Notes: a model not told the origin generated them from the letters alone. A stretch of DNA of 64,000 nt from an uncultured Amylibacter sp. (GCA_905181935.1 CAJIZV010000002.1:124001-188000), one strand, 5' to 3'; counted from the first letter of the stretch, positions 1 to 8,921 are shown. Numbers and translations: made by a program.

Positions 1-1137
1 GATATCCAAAATCTGTGCCTTCTTAGGCAAGAATTTCACAAATTCCCTGAATTAGGATTTAAGGAAGACTTAACAAAGATTAGGGTTGCTAAATTCCTAC
101 GAAAACTTGGCCTTGAGGTTCATGAAGGAATAGGAGTTATAGGCGTTCTTAAAGTAGGTAAAAGCAATCGTGCTATTGGTTTGCGCGCTGATATGGATGC
201 TTTGCCAATTGCAGAATTAAGTACTCATAATTATGTTTCACAATCTGATGGAGTTATGCACGCATGTGGACATGATGGTCATATAACTATGCTTTTGGGT
301 GCTGCGCAAAAACTTGCAGAAGATCCAGGATTTGATGGAACAGTAATATTTATTTTTCAACCAAACGAAGAACATGGACTTGGTGCTCAGGCGATGTTGG
401 AAGAGGGGATATTTGATAAGTTTCCTGTTGAAGAAATTTATGGAATTCATAATTTACCAGGTGCACCACTGGGACAAGTATCAACACGTGTTGGACTTAT
501 TTGCTCAAGTGAAAGCCTATTTGAAATTGAAATTATTGGTAAAAGTGGACATTCATCTATGCCGTATTTAGGCAAAGATGCTATTATCATTGGAGCTGAA
601 ATTATTCAGGCCTTGCAAACCATAGTTTCTCGCAAATTGTTACCAGGCAATGGTTGTGTTGTTTCGGTTACTGAATTTGTTAGTGATGGGCAACGTAATG
701 TTTTATCAGGGCACGCAATACTGAAGGGTGATGTTCGAACACGCTCATATGAAGATAGGGCACTTATTAAAGTTTTTATGCGACAAATTTCTAAAGGTAT
801 TGGTAGTGCTCATGGTGTAAAAATAAAATTTACATTTAACACTGAATTTTCTGAAACTATAAATGCTAAAACGCCAACAGAGGCTGTAATACGGTGCTCT
901 GAAAAACTTGGTGTAAATGTTATTCCAGATAGAGAACCTATGAGCTTTTCAGAGGATTTTGCACATTTTAGTAATGTTATTCCAGGCTGTTTTTTCCTTT
1001 TAGGTAATGGGGAAACTGGAGCCAATAGTCAGCCGCTTCATTCTGCAAATTATGATTTTAATGATGACTTATTGCCAATAGGTGTATCCCTATGGTCCAC
1101 ATTAGTACGAGATCGTTTGCCAGAATATAAAAGTTAG
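1..1137 (+). CDS. M20-family amidohydrolase (amino-acid/N-acyl hydrolase), 5' end missing
   Basis: The reading frame is open from base 1, so the start lies outside the window; about 378 residues remain. It begins with the RQEFHKFPELGF motif typical of M20D aminoacylase/hippurate hydrolase/IAA-amino-acid hydrolase proteins. HACGHDGH and the later NEEHGLG stretch supply metal ligands, and a final HSANYDF region follows. Family members are cytosolic metallohydrolases that remove acyl or similar groups from amino acids. It ends 11 bp before an M24 gene on the same strand, so the two are probably co-transcribed and may act in sequence on one substrate. The exact substrate cannot be read from sequence. 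Confidence 0.88.
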   Translation, partial: DIQNLCLLRQEFHKFPELGFKEDLTKIRVAKFLRKLGLEVHEGIGVIGVLKVGKSNRAIGLRADMDALPIAELSTHNYVSQSDGVMHACGHDGHITMLLGAAQKLAEDPGFDGTVIFIFQPNEEHGLGAQAMLEEGIFDKFPVEEIYGIHNLPGAPLGQVSTRVGLICSSESLFEIEIIGKSGHSSMPYLGKDAIIIGAEIIQALQTIVSRKLLPGNGCVVSVTEFVSDGQRNVLSGHAILKGDVRTRSYEDRALIKVFMRQISKGIGSAHGVKIKFTFNTEFSETINAKTPTEAVIRCSEKLGVNVIPDREPMSFSEDFAHFSNVIPGCFFLLGNGETGANSQPLHSANYDFNDDLLPIGVSLWSTLVRDRLPEYKS

Positions 1138-1148
1138 AGAGAATTCTT

Positions 1149-2294
1149 ATGTTTAAAAGTCGCATGCAAGAATTTCGCAGTGAATTGATTAAAGCTAATA
1201 TTAATGTGGCCCTTATTACAGATGAAGATAATGTATATTATTTAACTGGGTATTATGACTATTTGCATATGGAATTTGGTCGTCCTACCATTTTAGTTGT
1301 ACCCAAAGATGCAGAGACATTTCTTATAACGCCATCTATTGATTTGAACTCTGCATTAGCGAATGCTGATGTTGATCAAATCTTTGAATGGAATGATGGA
1401 ATGGGCCAAGAATGGCGCCAAGAGCTTCCTCGATCATTAAGCCAAAAGTATCAAGTTGGAATTGAAGTTAATCATATCCCCTTCGTAGTAAGGAATTATC
1501 TAAATAACCATATTAAACAAGATAATATAAAAAACATAACGCCAATTCTTACCGAAATGCGGATGATTAAATCTTCTCAAGAATTACAAATGGCGCGTCA
1601 TGCTGGGCAGGTTGCAAATGCAATGATGGAAGCGGGTAGGGCTAATATTGCTGATAATGTTCCAGAGTTTGAGGTTGCGATTGCAACTTCCCAAGCTGGT
1701 ACTCGTAAAGCTGCAGAGCTTTTAAAATCACATTATAATGATAAGGATATGTCTCCAAATACTCATTTTTTACAAATAATGGCTTCGGGAGAAGCTATCA
1801 TTAAGACACACCATCGCGCATCTACCAGAATTATGCGTAACGGAGAGCCAGTATTTTTATGTTTCTGTGGAATGACAAACTTTCACCGATTTAAATTAGG
1901 TTTTGACAGAACCTTTTGGATTAAAAATATTGGAGATAAATCGCAAGAAGCCGTATATGAAGTTGCTGTTGCCAGTCAAAAGGCAGCATTAGATGCTCTA
2001 AAGCCAGGTGTAACTGCTGAAAGCATTCATGCTGAGTATGCTGAAGTAATTCAGGGAGCTGGATATGAGTATCCATTTCGCTGTGGCCGGGCTACCGGTT
2101 TTAGTTTCTTGGAGTCACCACAATTAGTTACTGGCGATAAAACAATTATTCAACCTGGAATGGTGTTAGCAATTGATGGCTCAGTTTCAACTGAGACATT
2201 TAGAGCTCAAGTGGGTGACAGTGTTATAATCACTGAAGATGGTTATGAACTTTTAACAAATCACCCAAAAGCTTTGTCAGATATTATTTTATAG
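1149..2294 (+). CDS. M24-family (creatinase/ectoine-hydrolase-like) hydrolase lacking metal ligands
   Basis: 381 residues with an N-terminal creatinase-type domain (about 1-135) and a pita-bread catalytic domain (about 140-375). In metal M24 peptidases two Asp ligands lie in a DxG strand and a following DxxRTF strand. Here those places read LCFCG (238-241 region) and LGFDRTF (250-256), so the canonical Asp pair is absent. Creatinase and the ectoine hydrolases EutD/DoeA also belong to this family but act on small C-N bonds. The M20 gene just upstream and an ornithine-cyclodeaminase homologue nearby recall ectoine or other solute degradation loci. That role is inferred; an Xaa-Pro peptidase label would be unsafe. 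Confidence 0.85.
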   Translation: MFKSRMQEFRSELIKANINVALITDEDNVYYLTGYYDYLHMEFGRPTILVVPKDAETFLITPSIDLNSALANADVDQIFEWNDGMGQEWRQELPRSLSQKYQVGIEVNHIPFVVRNYLNNHIKQDNIKNITPILTEMRMIKSSQELQMARHAGQVANAMMEAGRANIADNVPEFEVAIATSQAGTRKAAELLKSHYNDKDMSPNTHFLQIMASGEAIIKTHHRASTRIMRNGEPVFLCFCGMTNFHRFKLGFDRTFWIKNIGDKSQEAVYEVAVASQKAALDALKPGVTAESIHAEYAEVIQGAGYEYPFRCGRATGFSFLESPQLVTGDKTIIQPGMVLAIDGSVSTETFRAQVGDSVIITEDGYELLTNHPKALSDIIL

Positions 2295-2391
2295 CAATAC
2301 TAATATTCAGAATAATAAAATACTCATAATAAAACTCAAATTTTTATAATGTTAAATATAAATATATTTATCTATTTTTTTAATAATAACT

Positions 2392-2817
2392 TTAATTATT
2401 GAAGGTTACTACAGCTCCAGCCAGCACAAAAACAAGAGCAACTCGCGAAAGTGATGTTATTGGTTTCATAAAATTTGCATTTGGTGGGGTTTTGTTTTTT
2501 GAGGATTTATAAATATGTAAGTTGGCTAATATTGATAGAATTAATAATGCGGATGCGCCAGTTAGTTTAATAATAAAAGCTGTTCCTAGATCTGCGCCAG
2601 GATAAATTACGCCAACTAGCCTTAATCCGCTAAGCCATAATACGACGAGAGATCCAAGTCCTAGAAACCCAAGTATTTGCATTGACCGGCCAACAAGTGG
2701 CGACGGAGCTTGCTTAGCTTTTGCATGAACTGATTGAATGACTGCTCCACCAACTCCAACACCGCCTGCAATAAAAATTGCTAAAAAATGTAAAAATTTT
2801 AATGTGTATATTTCCAT
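2392..2817 (-). CDS. Small integral membrane protein, four predicted helices
   Basis: 141 residues, strongly hydrophobic, with four likely membrane segments near 5-28, 45-70, 80-102 and 118-138. A short hydrophilic loop between helices 3 and 4 is rich in Lys, Asn and Pro. A His at position 10 in helix 1 and one at 31 are the only conspicuous polar residues, so a cofactor role is possible but not shown. I do not recognise the family with confidence; it resembles small CopD/DUF2269-like membrane proteins in size and layout. It is encoded opposite to both neighbours and stands alone. Confidence 0.65.
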   Translation of the reverse strand: MEIYTLKFLHFLAIFIAGGVGVGGAVIQSVHAKAKQAPSPLVGRSMQILGFLGLGSLVVLWLSGLRLVGVIYPGADLGTAFIIKLTGASALLILSILANLHIYKSSKNKTPPNANFMKPITSLSRVALVFVLAGAVVTFNN

Positions 2818-3154
2818 AAAATCCTCATAATATAATGTGAAATATATTCTTAAAGATAAGAATAATTCACTGATTACTTTAATTTATTAAGTGTTTTATA
2901 ACTTTATTATTTGAAAAATAATAGCTGTCTATTCTTAAACCATCATCATATTCTAAACCATCAATAATATATTGTTATTAATTACCATATCAAAATTTCC
3001 AAGGCTATAATTTGCTTTACGTATAAACTTTAATTATTTTATGAAAAAATACTGTATAATTTAGATGGTAAAATTATGTATTCAGTACTCGCTCTCACAA
3101 TCGCTATCGAGTAGAATATTATAGGAATAGTTTTTAAGATAAGGATAAGAAAAT
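2818..3154. other. AT-rich intergenic stretch without a gene
   Basis: These 337 bases lie between the divergently read membrane-protein gene and the VOC gene. They are very AT-rich with many in-frame stops on both strands. I see no RNA gene and no convincing inverted repeat. Promoters for both neighbours must lie here, but no clear -35/-10 pair stands out. Confidence 0.5.
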
Positions 3155-3577
3155 ATGAAACTTGAATTTCATCATATTAATTTTGTGTCTGAAAATGTCG
3201 ATCGCCTCCATACTTTTTATACTAATATTTTAGGTTTAAATGATATGCCAGCTGAGATGTTTCCAAGGCCTAATGAAACAAAAAATAGTGGTTATAGTGG
3301 AAAAATTAAATTTGCCACTGATGGCCAGATGCAGATGCACCTTGCTGAGCGTAATTTAGCAGTAGGATTTAAACATGGTGAGGTCATTAATCCTGTTGAA
3401 AGAGGCCATATTGCGTTTAAAACTGATGATATTGAAGCTTTTAAATTAATATTAGAAAAACATGATATACTTTATTCTGACTATGGAACTGCATTTGCTG
3501 AAGAGTGGCATCAAGTATTTTTTCATGATCCAGAGGGCAACATAATTGAGGTCCACCAATCAGTACTTAAAAGTTGA
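3155..3577 (+). CDS. VOC superfamily (glyoxalase/dioxygenase-fold) protein
   Basis: 140 residues made of two beta-alpha-beta-beta-beta modules. The first starts FHHINFVSENVDRLHTFYTNILGL and the second has RGHIAFKTDDIEAF, ending with HDPEGNIIEVHQ. The His in HHIN, the His in RGHIAF and the Glu in IIEVHQ match the usual metal-binding places of the fold. Family members include glyoxalase I, fosfomycin-resistance enzymes, methylmalonyl-CoA epimerase and extradiol dioxygenases, so the reaction is undetermined. It is a single-gene unit with a purine-rich ribosome binding site (AAGGATAAGAAAAT) in front of the ATG. Confidence 0.8.
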   Translation: MKLEFHHINFVSENVDRLHTFYTNILGLNDMPAEMFPRPNETKNSGYSGKIKFATDGQMQMHLAERNLAVGFKHGEVINPVERGHIAFKTDDIEAFKLILEKHDILYSDYGTAFAEEWHQVFFHDPEGNIIEVHQSVLKS

Positions 3578-3613
3578 TCCTTGTCATTACATAAGGCTTA
3601 ATATTTTAGGGAG

Positions 3614-4546
3614 TTATTCGATTAATTGAATTAAATAATTCGCAATCATCAAATCAAGATGAGCGCCACCACCGTTTTTAAATATAGTAATTTCACTCTC
3701 TGAGCCTCTTGCAGTTTGCCCTAAACTGATTAAATCGTAAAAATCACCTTTTATATCTTTTTCATCAATAACACCGGCTGCAATAGGGATCATTAATTCA
3801 CCTATATGATTTATAGTCGTATCCCGACTGTCGACGTAAATTGTTCCTGAAGTAATAAGATCGTCATCCACTTCTCGCATGTCAGCTGTGAATGCGCCAA
3901 TTAGATCTATGTGTGTACCAGGGCTTACCCAGTCACCCATCAAAATAGGTTCATGCGCCATTGTTGCCGTGCTTATTATATCTGCTTTTGAAGCAAATAT
4001 TTCTAAGTCATTTGCTGTAATTAATTCGAATTGAGTGTGGCCAATTTTATCAACTAAACTTTTCGCTTGCTCAGGTCTTCGTGCCCAAATTGCTATTTGC
4101 TCTATTTCTGGAAAGGTTGATGAGTAAGCACGTACAAGGCTTTCTGCAACTGTTCCTGCACCTAAGATTAGCAATCGTTTACTTTTAGGACGTGCCAACA
4201 ATTGTGCACCCAAGATTGAGTCACTTGCCGTTTTGACTTCTGTTATCAAACGGCTGTCTATAATTGCCTTTAATTCCCCACTTTTGGGTTCATAAACCAT
4301 CATAGCTCCTTGGACAGTTGGTAAACCTCTCTTGGGATTATCTGCTATTACTGTGACTGCCTTAACGCCGTAACCTAATCCTTCGATGTATGCTGCTCTG
4401 TTTAAAAGTATAGCTGTTTTAGGTCCTAAAAAAATATCTGCAATTTCTGCCTTTGGAAAAAAATGCCCTTCACGTAATGCATCAACAGCTTTCTGCCATG
4501 ATAATAAATTTATAGTATCATCATATCCTATATGAATTGTTGCCAT
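3614..4546 (-). CDS. Ornithine cyclodeaminase/mu-crystallin family oxidoreductase (possible delta1-pyrroline-2-carboxylate reductase)
   Basis: 310 residues from the ATG at 4546. I prefer this start over a GTG 12 bases upstream because GGAAG lies five bases before the ATG, inside the longer reading frame. LLILGAGTVAESL (about 145-157) is the NAD(P)-binding loop, and the late segment DSRDTTINHIGELMIPI is typical of the family. Members include ornithine cyclodeaminase, alanine dehydrogenase, EutC of ectoine utilisation and LhpI-type reductases of trans-3-hydroxyproline breakdown. The divergent neighbour is a proline racemase family protein, which would fit an LhpI-like role reducing pyrroline-2-carboxylate to proline. 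The assignment within the family is inference. Confidence 0.85.
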   Translation of the reverse strand: MATIHIGYDDTINLLSWQKAVDALREGHFFPKAEIADIFLGPKTAILLNRAAYIEGLGYGVKAVTVIADNPKRGLPTVQGAMMVYEPKSGELKAIIDSRLITEVKTASDSILGAQLLARPKSKRLLILGAGTVAESLVRAYSSTFPEIEQIAIWARRPEQAKSLVDKIGHTQFELITANDLEIFASKADIISTATMAHEPILMGDWVSPGTHIDLIGAFTADMREVDDDLITSGTIYVDSRDTTINHIGELMIPIAAGVIDEKDIKGDFYDLISLGQTARGSESEITIFKNGGGAHLDLMIANYLIQLIE

Positions 4547-4795
4547 TTTTGCTTCCACTCTATCATTTTAAAAAATGTGACGTTTGTACTCAATGCAGTC
4601 AAGGTTAAATAAAATCATAATATATTAAAGGTAATTAAAGAATTGAGCCTTTGTAATTGCGTAGCAACATAAATAATTTTTAAAATTATGTGTAATAATC
4701 TTTTAAAATAGAAGCATTTATTATTTAATGCTTTTAAATTGTCTAAACCTTAAAATATTAATTAATAACAATTCAATTATCAGTGAGTTTTATAA

Positions 4796-5827
4796 ATGCG
4801 TACTTCAAAAGTTATACATGTTGTTTCATGCCATGCAGAAGGTGAAGTAGGTGACGTTATTATTGGAGGGGTAACTCCACCTCCAGGAAGCACTATTTGG
4901 GAACAGCGAAAGTGGATTTCTGAAGATAATAATTTGCGAAATTTTATTTTAAATGAGCCGCGAGGTGGTGTATTTAGACATGTTAATCTACTGGTTCCCC
5001 CTAAAAATCCAAAGGCTGACGCCGCATTTATTATAATGGAGCCAGAGGATACTCCACCAATGTCTGGTTCCAATTCAATTTGTGTATCTACAGTCTTACT
5101 TGATACTGGAATTATTCCAATGCACGAGCCAATTACCGAAATGGTATTAGAAGCTCCTGGAGGTCTTATCAATGTACGGGCTCACTGTTCAGATGGCAAA
5201 GCACAACGTATTGAAATTGAAAACCTTTCATCTTTTGCTGGACTATTAGATGCATCCATAGAAGTTGATGGCTTTGGTACTCTTATTGTAGATACAGCTT
5301 TTGGGGGTGACAGTTTTGTCGTGGTTGACCCAATTTTATTAGGAATGTCTCTTGTTCCAGATGAAGCAAGGGATTTAGCAGAACTTGGTGTAAAAATTAC
5401 TAACGCAGCAAATGAACAACTAGATTTCAAACATCCTCTTCAACCAGATTGGCATCATCATTCATTTTGCCTATTTGCAGGTGAGCTGAATAAAGATGAG
5501 TTAGGGCTTCGCGCAAAGTCCGTAGTAGCTATTAAACCAGGTAAGCTTGATCGCTCCCCAACGGGCACAGCAGTTTCAGCGCGAATGGCTTTACTTCATG
5601 CTCGCGGAGAGATGAGGAATGGGGAACAGTTAACGGGTGTTTCTATCATTGGCTCAGAATTTTATGGTAAAATTATTGGAACGACACAAGTAGGACACAT
5701 TCCAGCCATTAGACCTCAAATCAGTGGCAGAGGGTGGATAACTGGAACTCATCAACATATGCTTGATCCAAGCGATCCTTGGCCAGAAGGTTACCGGGTT
5801 TCTGATACTTGGCCTTGCTATAAATAA
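4796..5827 (+). CDS. Proline racemase superfamily protein with Ser/Thr at the catalytic cysteine positions
   Basis: 343 residues, full length for proline racemase, 4-hydroxyproline epimerase or trans-3-hydroxyproline dehydratase. Racemases and epimerases use two Cys, one in MCGH and one in DRSPCGTGT; the dehydratases keep the first Cys and have Thr at the second. Here the motifs read PMSGSNS (Ser90) and DRSPTGTAV (Thr256), so both are replaced. The Thr points toward dehydration rather than racemisation, but the Ser at the first position makes the activity uncertain. It faces the ornithine cyclodeaminase-like gene across about 250 bp, as expected for a shared hydroxyproline route. The start ATG is 6 bases after a weak purine run. 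Confidence 0.85.
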   Translation: MRTSKVIHVVSCHAEGEVGDVIIGGVTPPPGSTIWEQRKWISEDNNLRNFILNEPRGGVFRHVNLLVPPKNPKADAAFIIMEPEDTPPMSGSNSICVSTVLLDTGIIPMHEPITEMVLEAPGGLINVRAHCSDGKAQRIEIENLSSFAGLLDASIEVDGFGTLIVDTAFGGDSFVVVDPILLGMSLVPDEARDLAELGVKITNAANEQLDFKHPLQPDWHHHSFCLFAGELNKDELGLRAKSVVAIKPGKLDRSPTGTAVSARMALLHARGEMRNGEQLTGVSIIGSEFYGKIIGTTQVGHIPAIRPQISGRGWITGTHQHMLDPSDPWPEGYRVSDTWPCYK

Positions 5828-5890
5828 TGTAAACATAAGTCATAAAATTAATGCTTATATTTACAATATTATATTTATTAAGACATTACT

Positions 5891-5935
5891 AAGTCGCCCG
5901 CATTTGATTACGGGCGGTTTAGTTATTTTTTTCTA
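5891..5935. terminator. Stem-loop between convergent genes
   Basis: CGCCCG at 5895-5900 pairs with CGGGCG at 5911-5916 across a ten-base loop. On the + strand it is followed by GTTTAGTTATTTTTT, so it looks like the terminator of the racemase-family gene. It also lies just past the stop of the helicase gene on the other strand and may act both ways, though the T-run is weak in that direction. Confidence 0.65.
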
Positions 5936-7944
5936 CGTTTAAGAACAGCATTTTTACCCCTGGCTGCTTTTGTTTTATCAGACTTTGGACGATCAGACTT
6001 AGGTTTTTCCAATTTTGATCGCTCGTTACTAGGTTTCTCTGATCGGGGTTTGTCATCTTTTGGATTAGGTCGTGCACGACTTTTTAGTTTAGATTGTTTC
6101 CCACCATCTTTTGACCATGTTGGTTTGCCTTTGTTACGATCAATGGGCTTGGCAGCTTTTTTATCTCTAGCTTGTAGTGCTACAACACCACCTTCAGGTC
6201 GCGTTTCGGGATTTTTATTTGGATTTGGTTCTGAGCGGCGCTTACGTGGTTCATCGTCCCATGGGTCACGATCATTTCTACTTGTGTCGCTATCCCATTT
6301 TTTCTTTGATTTAAAAGGTGTCCCGCTTTTATCTGAACGATCAAATTTTTCACGAGGAGATGCTTTGATGTTTGGGGCCTTGTTCAATTGCTTAAGCCAA
6401 GCACCCGGCTCTATCTCTTTGTTTGATCCAATAGCTTTTAGAAAACCATCAACACTGGACTTTAGAATTTCAACAAAGGTTTCAGTGTCTTGGATACGGA
6501 TTGCACCAATATCATCTCGAGAAAGGTTGCCCGCTTTACAGACCATTGGCAACATGCGGCGTGGATTTGCATCTGCTTCACGACCACCACTTATGGAAAA
6601 CCAAACTGTTGGTCCAAATTCACCACGTGGCTTTGGTGCGCCTTGTGCACCTGAGGGCGCTAACTCTTCAGGGGCTGATTGATTTTCGACGTATACACGA
6701 AAAAAAGCAGTTGCTAATTGTTCAGCATTAAAGGTTTCCATTAGTTTATCAATACTTCCACGTTCAGCAGGTGAAGGTAAAGTTGCCCAAGTGCTGTCTG
6801 AGAGTAAGCGTTCCTGGTCTTTTTCGATTATCTGTTGTGCAGAAGGAGCATCTTGCCATGTTGCTGTTACTTTGCCCATTTGCAATAATCGCTCTGCTTT
6901 TTTACGGAAGCGGCTCGGAACTATCATTGCTGAAACACCTTGGCGGCCTGCGCGGCCTGTACGACCTGATCGGTGCAACATGGTCTCATGGTTTTGTGGT
7001 AGTTCAGCATGAACTACTAAATCAAGATTTGGCAAATCAATGCCTCGAGCAGCAACATCGGTGGCAACACATACTCGTGCTCTACCATCACGCATTGCTT
7101 GTAATGCATGTGTGCGCTCAGATTGCGATAATTCGCCAGAGAGGGCTACGACAGAAAACCCACGGTTTGATAAACGTGCAGTTAAGCGGTTAACCATGGC
7201 ACGAGTATTGCAAAATACGAGAGCATTAGGAGCTTCATAGTATCGAAGTGCATTGATGATTGCATTCTCACCATCACGTGGAGATACATTCATAGCAATA
7301 TAGCTAATGTCAGCATGCTGTGTAGATTCTGAAACTGTAGTAATACGGATGGCATCTTTTTGGTAACTTTTTGCTAAATTAGCAATTGATCGAGGTACCG
7401 TTGCAGAAAACATTAAAGTTCGACGTGTTTCTGGAGCTTGAGATAAAATGAATTCTAAGTCTTCACGAAAGCCTAAATCTAGCATTTCATCAGCTTCATC
7501 TAAAATTACTGCTTTAACTTGAGATAAGTCTATTGATCCACGTTGAATATGATCTCGTAATCGGCCTGGTGTTGCAACAACAATGTGGGAACCACGATCT
7601 AATGAACGGCGCTCATCTCGCATATCCATGCCACCTACGCATGAGGCCATAGTTGCACCGGCTATTGCATAGAGCCAGGTTAATTCACGCTTAACTTGCA
7701 TGGCCAATTCGCGAGTAGGAGCAATAACAAGTGCTAATGGAGCACCCGGACGATCAAATTTTCCCGTATCATTTAATATGGTCGGCGCAATGGCTAAGCC
7801 AAAACCAACGGTTTTACCTGAACCTGTTTGAGCTGAGACCAATAAGTCAGAAGCTTCAAGTTCTGGTTTATTTACTTCCTCTTGTACGGGCGTTAGTGTT
7901 TCATAGCCTTGTTTTGCCAAGGCATCAGCAAGTGTTTTTATCAC
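5923..7944 (-). CDS. deaD: DEAD-box RNA helicase with DbpA-type RNA-binding domain and basic tail
   Basis: 673 residues from a GTG start. The helicase core shows AQTGSGKT (38-45, ATP binding), PTREL, TPGRL, DEAD at 149-152, SAT, and HRSGRTGRAGR in the second RecA domain. Around residues 440-515 a GRE.DANPRRML...IG.I.I segment matches the DbpA/CsdA C-terminal RNA-binding domain. The last roughly 140 residues are Lys/Arg/Ser/Pro-rich and low complexity, likely disordered RNA-binding tail. Such proteins unwind rRNA in ribosome assembly and help at low temperature. Upstream lies a structured region that could be its leader or a separate RNA. The CsdA/DeaD type rather than RhlE is inferred from the domain order. 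Confidence 0.9.
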   Translation of the reverse strand: MIKTLADALAKQGYETLTPVQEEVNKPELEASDLLVSAQTGSGKTVGFGLAIAPTILNDTGKFDRPGAPLALVIAPTRELAMQVKRELTWLYAIAGATMASCVGGMDMRDERRSLDRGSHIVVATPGRLRDHIQRGSIDLSQVKAVILDEADEMLDLGFREDLEFILSQAPETRRTLMFSATVPRSIANLAKSYQKDAIRITTVSESTQHADISYIAMNVSPRDGENAIINALRYYEAPNALVFCNTRAMVNRLTARLSNRGFSVVALSGELSQSERTHALQAMRDGRARVCVATDVAARGIDLPNLDLVVHAELPQNHETMLHRSGRTGRAGRQGVSAMIVPSRFRKKAERLLQMGKVTATWQDAPSAQQIIEKDQERLLSDSTWATLPSPAERGSIDKLMETFNAEQLATAFFRVYVENQSAPEELAPSGAQGAPKPRGEFGPTVWFSISGGREADANPRRMLPMVCKAGNLSRDDIGAIRIQDTETFVEILKSSVDGFLKAIGSNKEIEPGAWLKQLNKAPNIKASPREKFDRSDKSGTPFKSKKKWDSDTSRNDRDPWDDEPRKRRSEPNPNKNPETRPEGGVVALQARDKKAAKPIDRNKGKPTWSKDGGKQSKLKSRARPNPKDDKPRSEKPSNERSKLEKPKSDRPKSDKTKAARGKNAVLKRRKK

Positions 7945-7972
7945 AATTTTAATTTCTTATCAGGGCTGGGCT

Positions 7973-8113
7973 CCATGGCAAATACCAGTGGGAAGAACGC
8001 AGCAGGTTATCATTCATGCTTGGCGAACCCCAAATGCCGCCAATAGGCAAGAATGCAATAACCCAAAAACTGCATCACAACGCCTTTGAGGGCGCCATAG
8101 GGGGTATTGATGG
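7973..8113 (+). ncRNA. Candidate structured RNA with 6S-like fold (strand uncertain)
   Basis: The 281-base gap between the helicase and marC has much paired sequence. CCAT 7973-7976 and AATACC 7981-7986 pair with ATGG 8110-8113 and GGTATT 8103-8108. GCAG 7999-8002 pairs with CTGC 8070-8073. GGTTAT...CATTCATGC 8005-8019 pairs with GCAAGAATG...ATAACC 8047-8063, capped by GGCG 8022-8025 with CGCC 8038-8041. A small hairpin (CGCC 8081-8084, GGCG 8091-8094) sits in one strand of the central gap. A long rod with a central bubble and one small side hairpin is the layout of 6S RNA, favouring the + strand. It could instead be the leader of the helicase mRNA on the other strand. No conserved primary motif was recognised. 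Confidence 0.35.
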
Positions 8114-8225
8114 GAATGTATAGGGTTAAACGCATACTAGGAATAAAACCTTTGTTCTTGTGTTTCATTTTAAGAAACGAGATACCGTTGGTACCTTAAT
8201 TTTTTTCATATTTTTGGATTTTACT

Positions 8226-8840
8226 ATGTTTGAATTATATGTCACAGCTTTTATAACTCTATTCTTGGTAATTGACCCGGTTGGATTAATGCCAATGTTT
8301 GTCTCTTTGACACAAGATAATAGTCAAAACCGTACTAAAATTGCAGTCCGATCTTGTATGGTAGCTGTTGGTATTTTGTTGCTATTTGGAGCTTTTGGTG
8401 AAAAATTACTAAGCTTTATTGGAATTGGAATGCCTGCATTTAGAATTTCAGGTGGATTATTACTATTTTTAACAGCCGTCGAAATGTTATTTAATAAGCG
8501 TAGTCAGCGTCGTGAAGAGCAATCTGAAACAGAGATGCATGATGATCCATCTGTTTTCCCTCTGGCAACACCACTAATTGCGGGGCCGGGATCGATGGCT
8601 ACTATGATCCTTCTTGCGGGTGATGCGGTTGCGGGCTTTACTTCTACATTGGTTCTTATGGCAGCTATGATAAGTGTCGTTGGCTTAACTTTTATATTCT
8701 TTATGTTAGGTGGCACGTTTGAGCGCTTATTAGGCAAAACCGGTATTAATGTAATTACACGCTTAATGGGAATGTTATTAGCGGCTCTGTCTGTTCAGTT
8801 TGTGGTGGATGGTTTGAATGGCTTAGGTGTCATAGGTTAA
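8226..8840 (+). CDS. marC: MarC family (NAAT) integral membrane protein
   Basis: 204 residues from the ATG at 8226, the family's usual length. An upstream GTG would add 22 residues, but MarC proteins begin at the first membrane helix, as this ATG does (MFELYVTAFITLFLVIDPVG). Six membrane segments are visible, with the early DPVGLMPMF motif and a second half-repeat containing PLATPLIAGPGSMAT. Both motifs mark the MarC/UPF0056 fold with two re-entrant halves. The substrate is unsettled for the family; the old link to antibiotic resistance was withdrawn for E. coli marC. It is monocistronic, with a possible stem-loop about 60 bases downstream. Confidence 0.85.
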   Translation: MFELYVTAFITLFLVIDPVGLMPMFVSLTQDNSQNRTKIAVRSCMVAVGILLLFGAFGEKLLSFIGIGMPAFRISGGLLLFLTAVEMLFNKRSQRREEQSETEMHDDPSVFPLATPLIAGPGSMATMILLAGDAVAGFTSTLVLMAAMISVVGLTFIFFMLGGTFERLLGKTGINVITRLMGMLLAALSVQFVVDGLNGLGVIG

Positions 8841-8896
8841 AGCAAATTATGAAGTTTTTACTAAATACTATTTTATGAAGTAACAGTTTTCATTAT

Positions 8897-8921
8897 ACAT
8901 CCAACTACAAAAGCTGGATGT
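8897..8921. terminator. Possible stem-loop terminator between convergent genes
   Basis: ACATCCA 8897-8903 pairs perfectly with TGGATGT 8915-8921 across an eleven-base loop. It lies between the stop of marC and the stop of the methyltransferase gene. Neither side has a convincing T-run, so a terminator role is only suggested by position. Confidence 0.35.

Noticed and set aside
6050..7193. Several long plus-strand open frames opposite the helicase
   Set aside because: They are antisense shadows of a clear helicase gene; no family motif or ribosome site supports them.
7961..8165. SRP (4.5S) RNA or tmRNA for the structured region before marC
   Set aside because: The GGAAG..GCAGCC SRP loop is absent and no tag frame is present; the tmRNA is clearly elsewhere.
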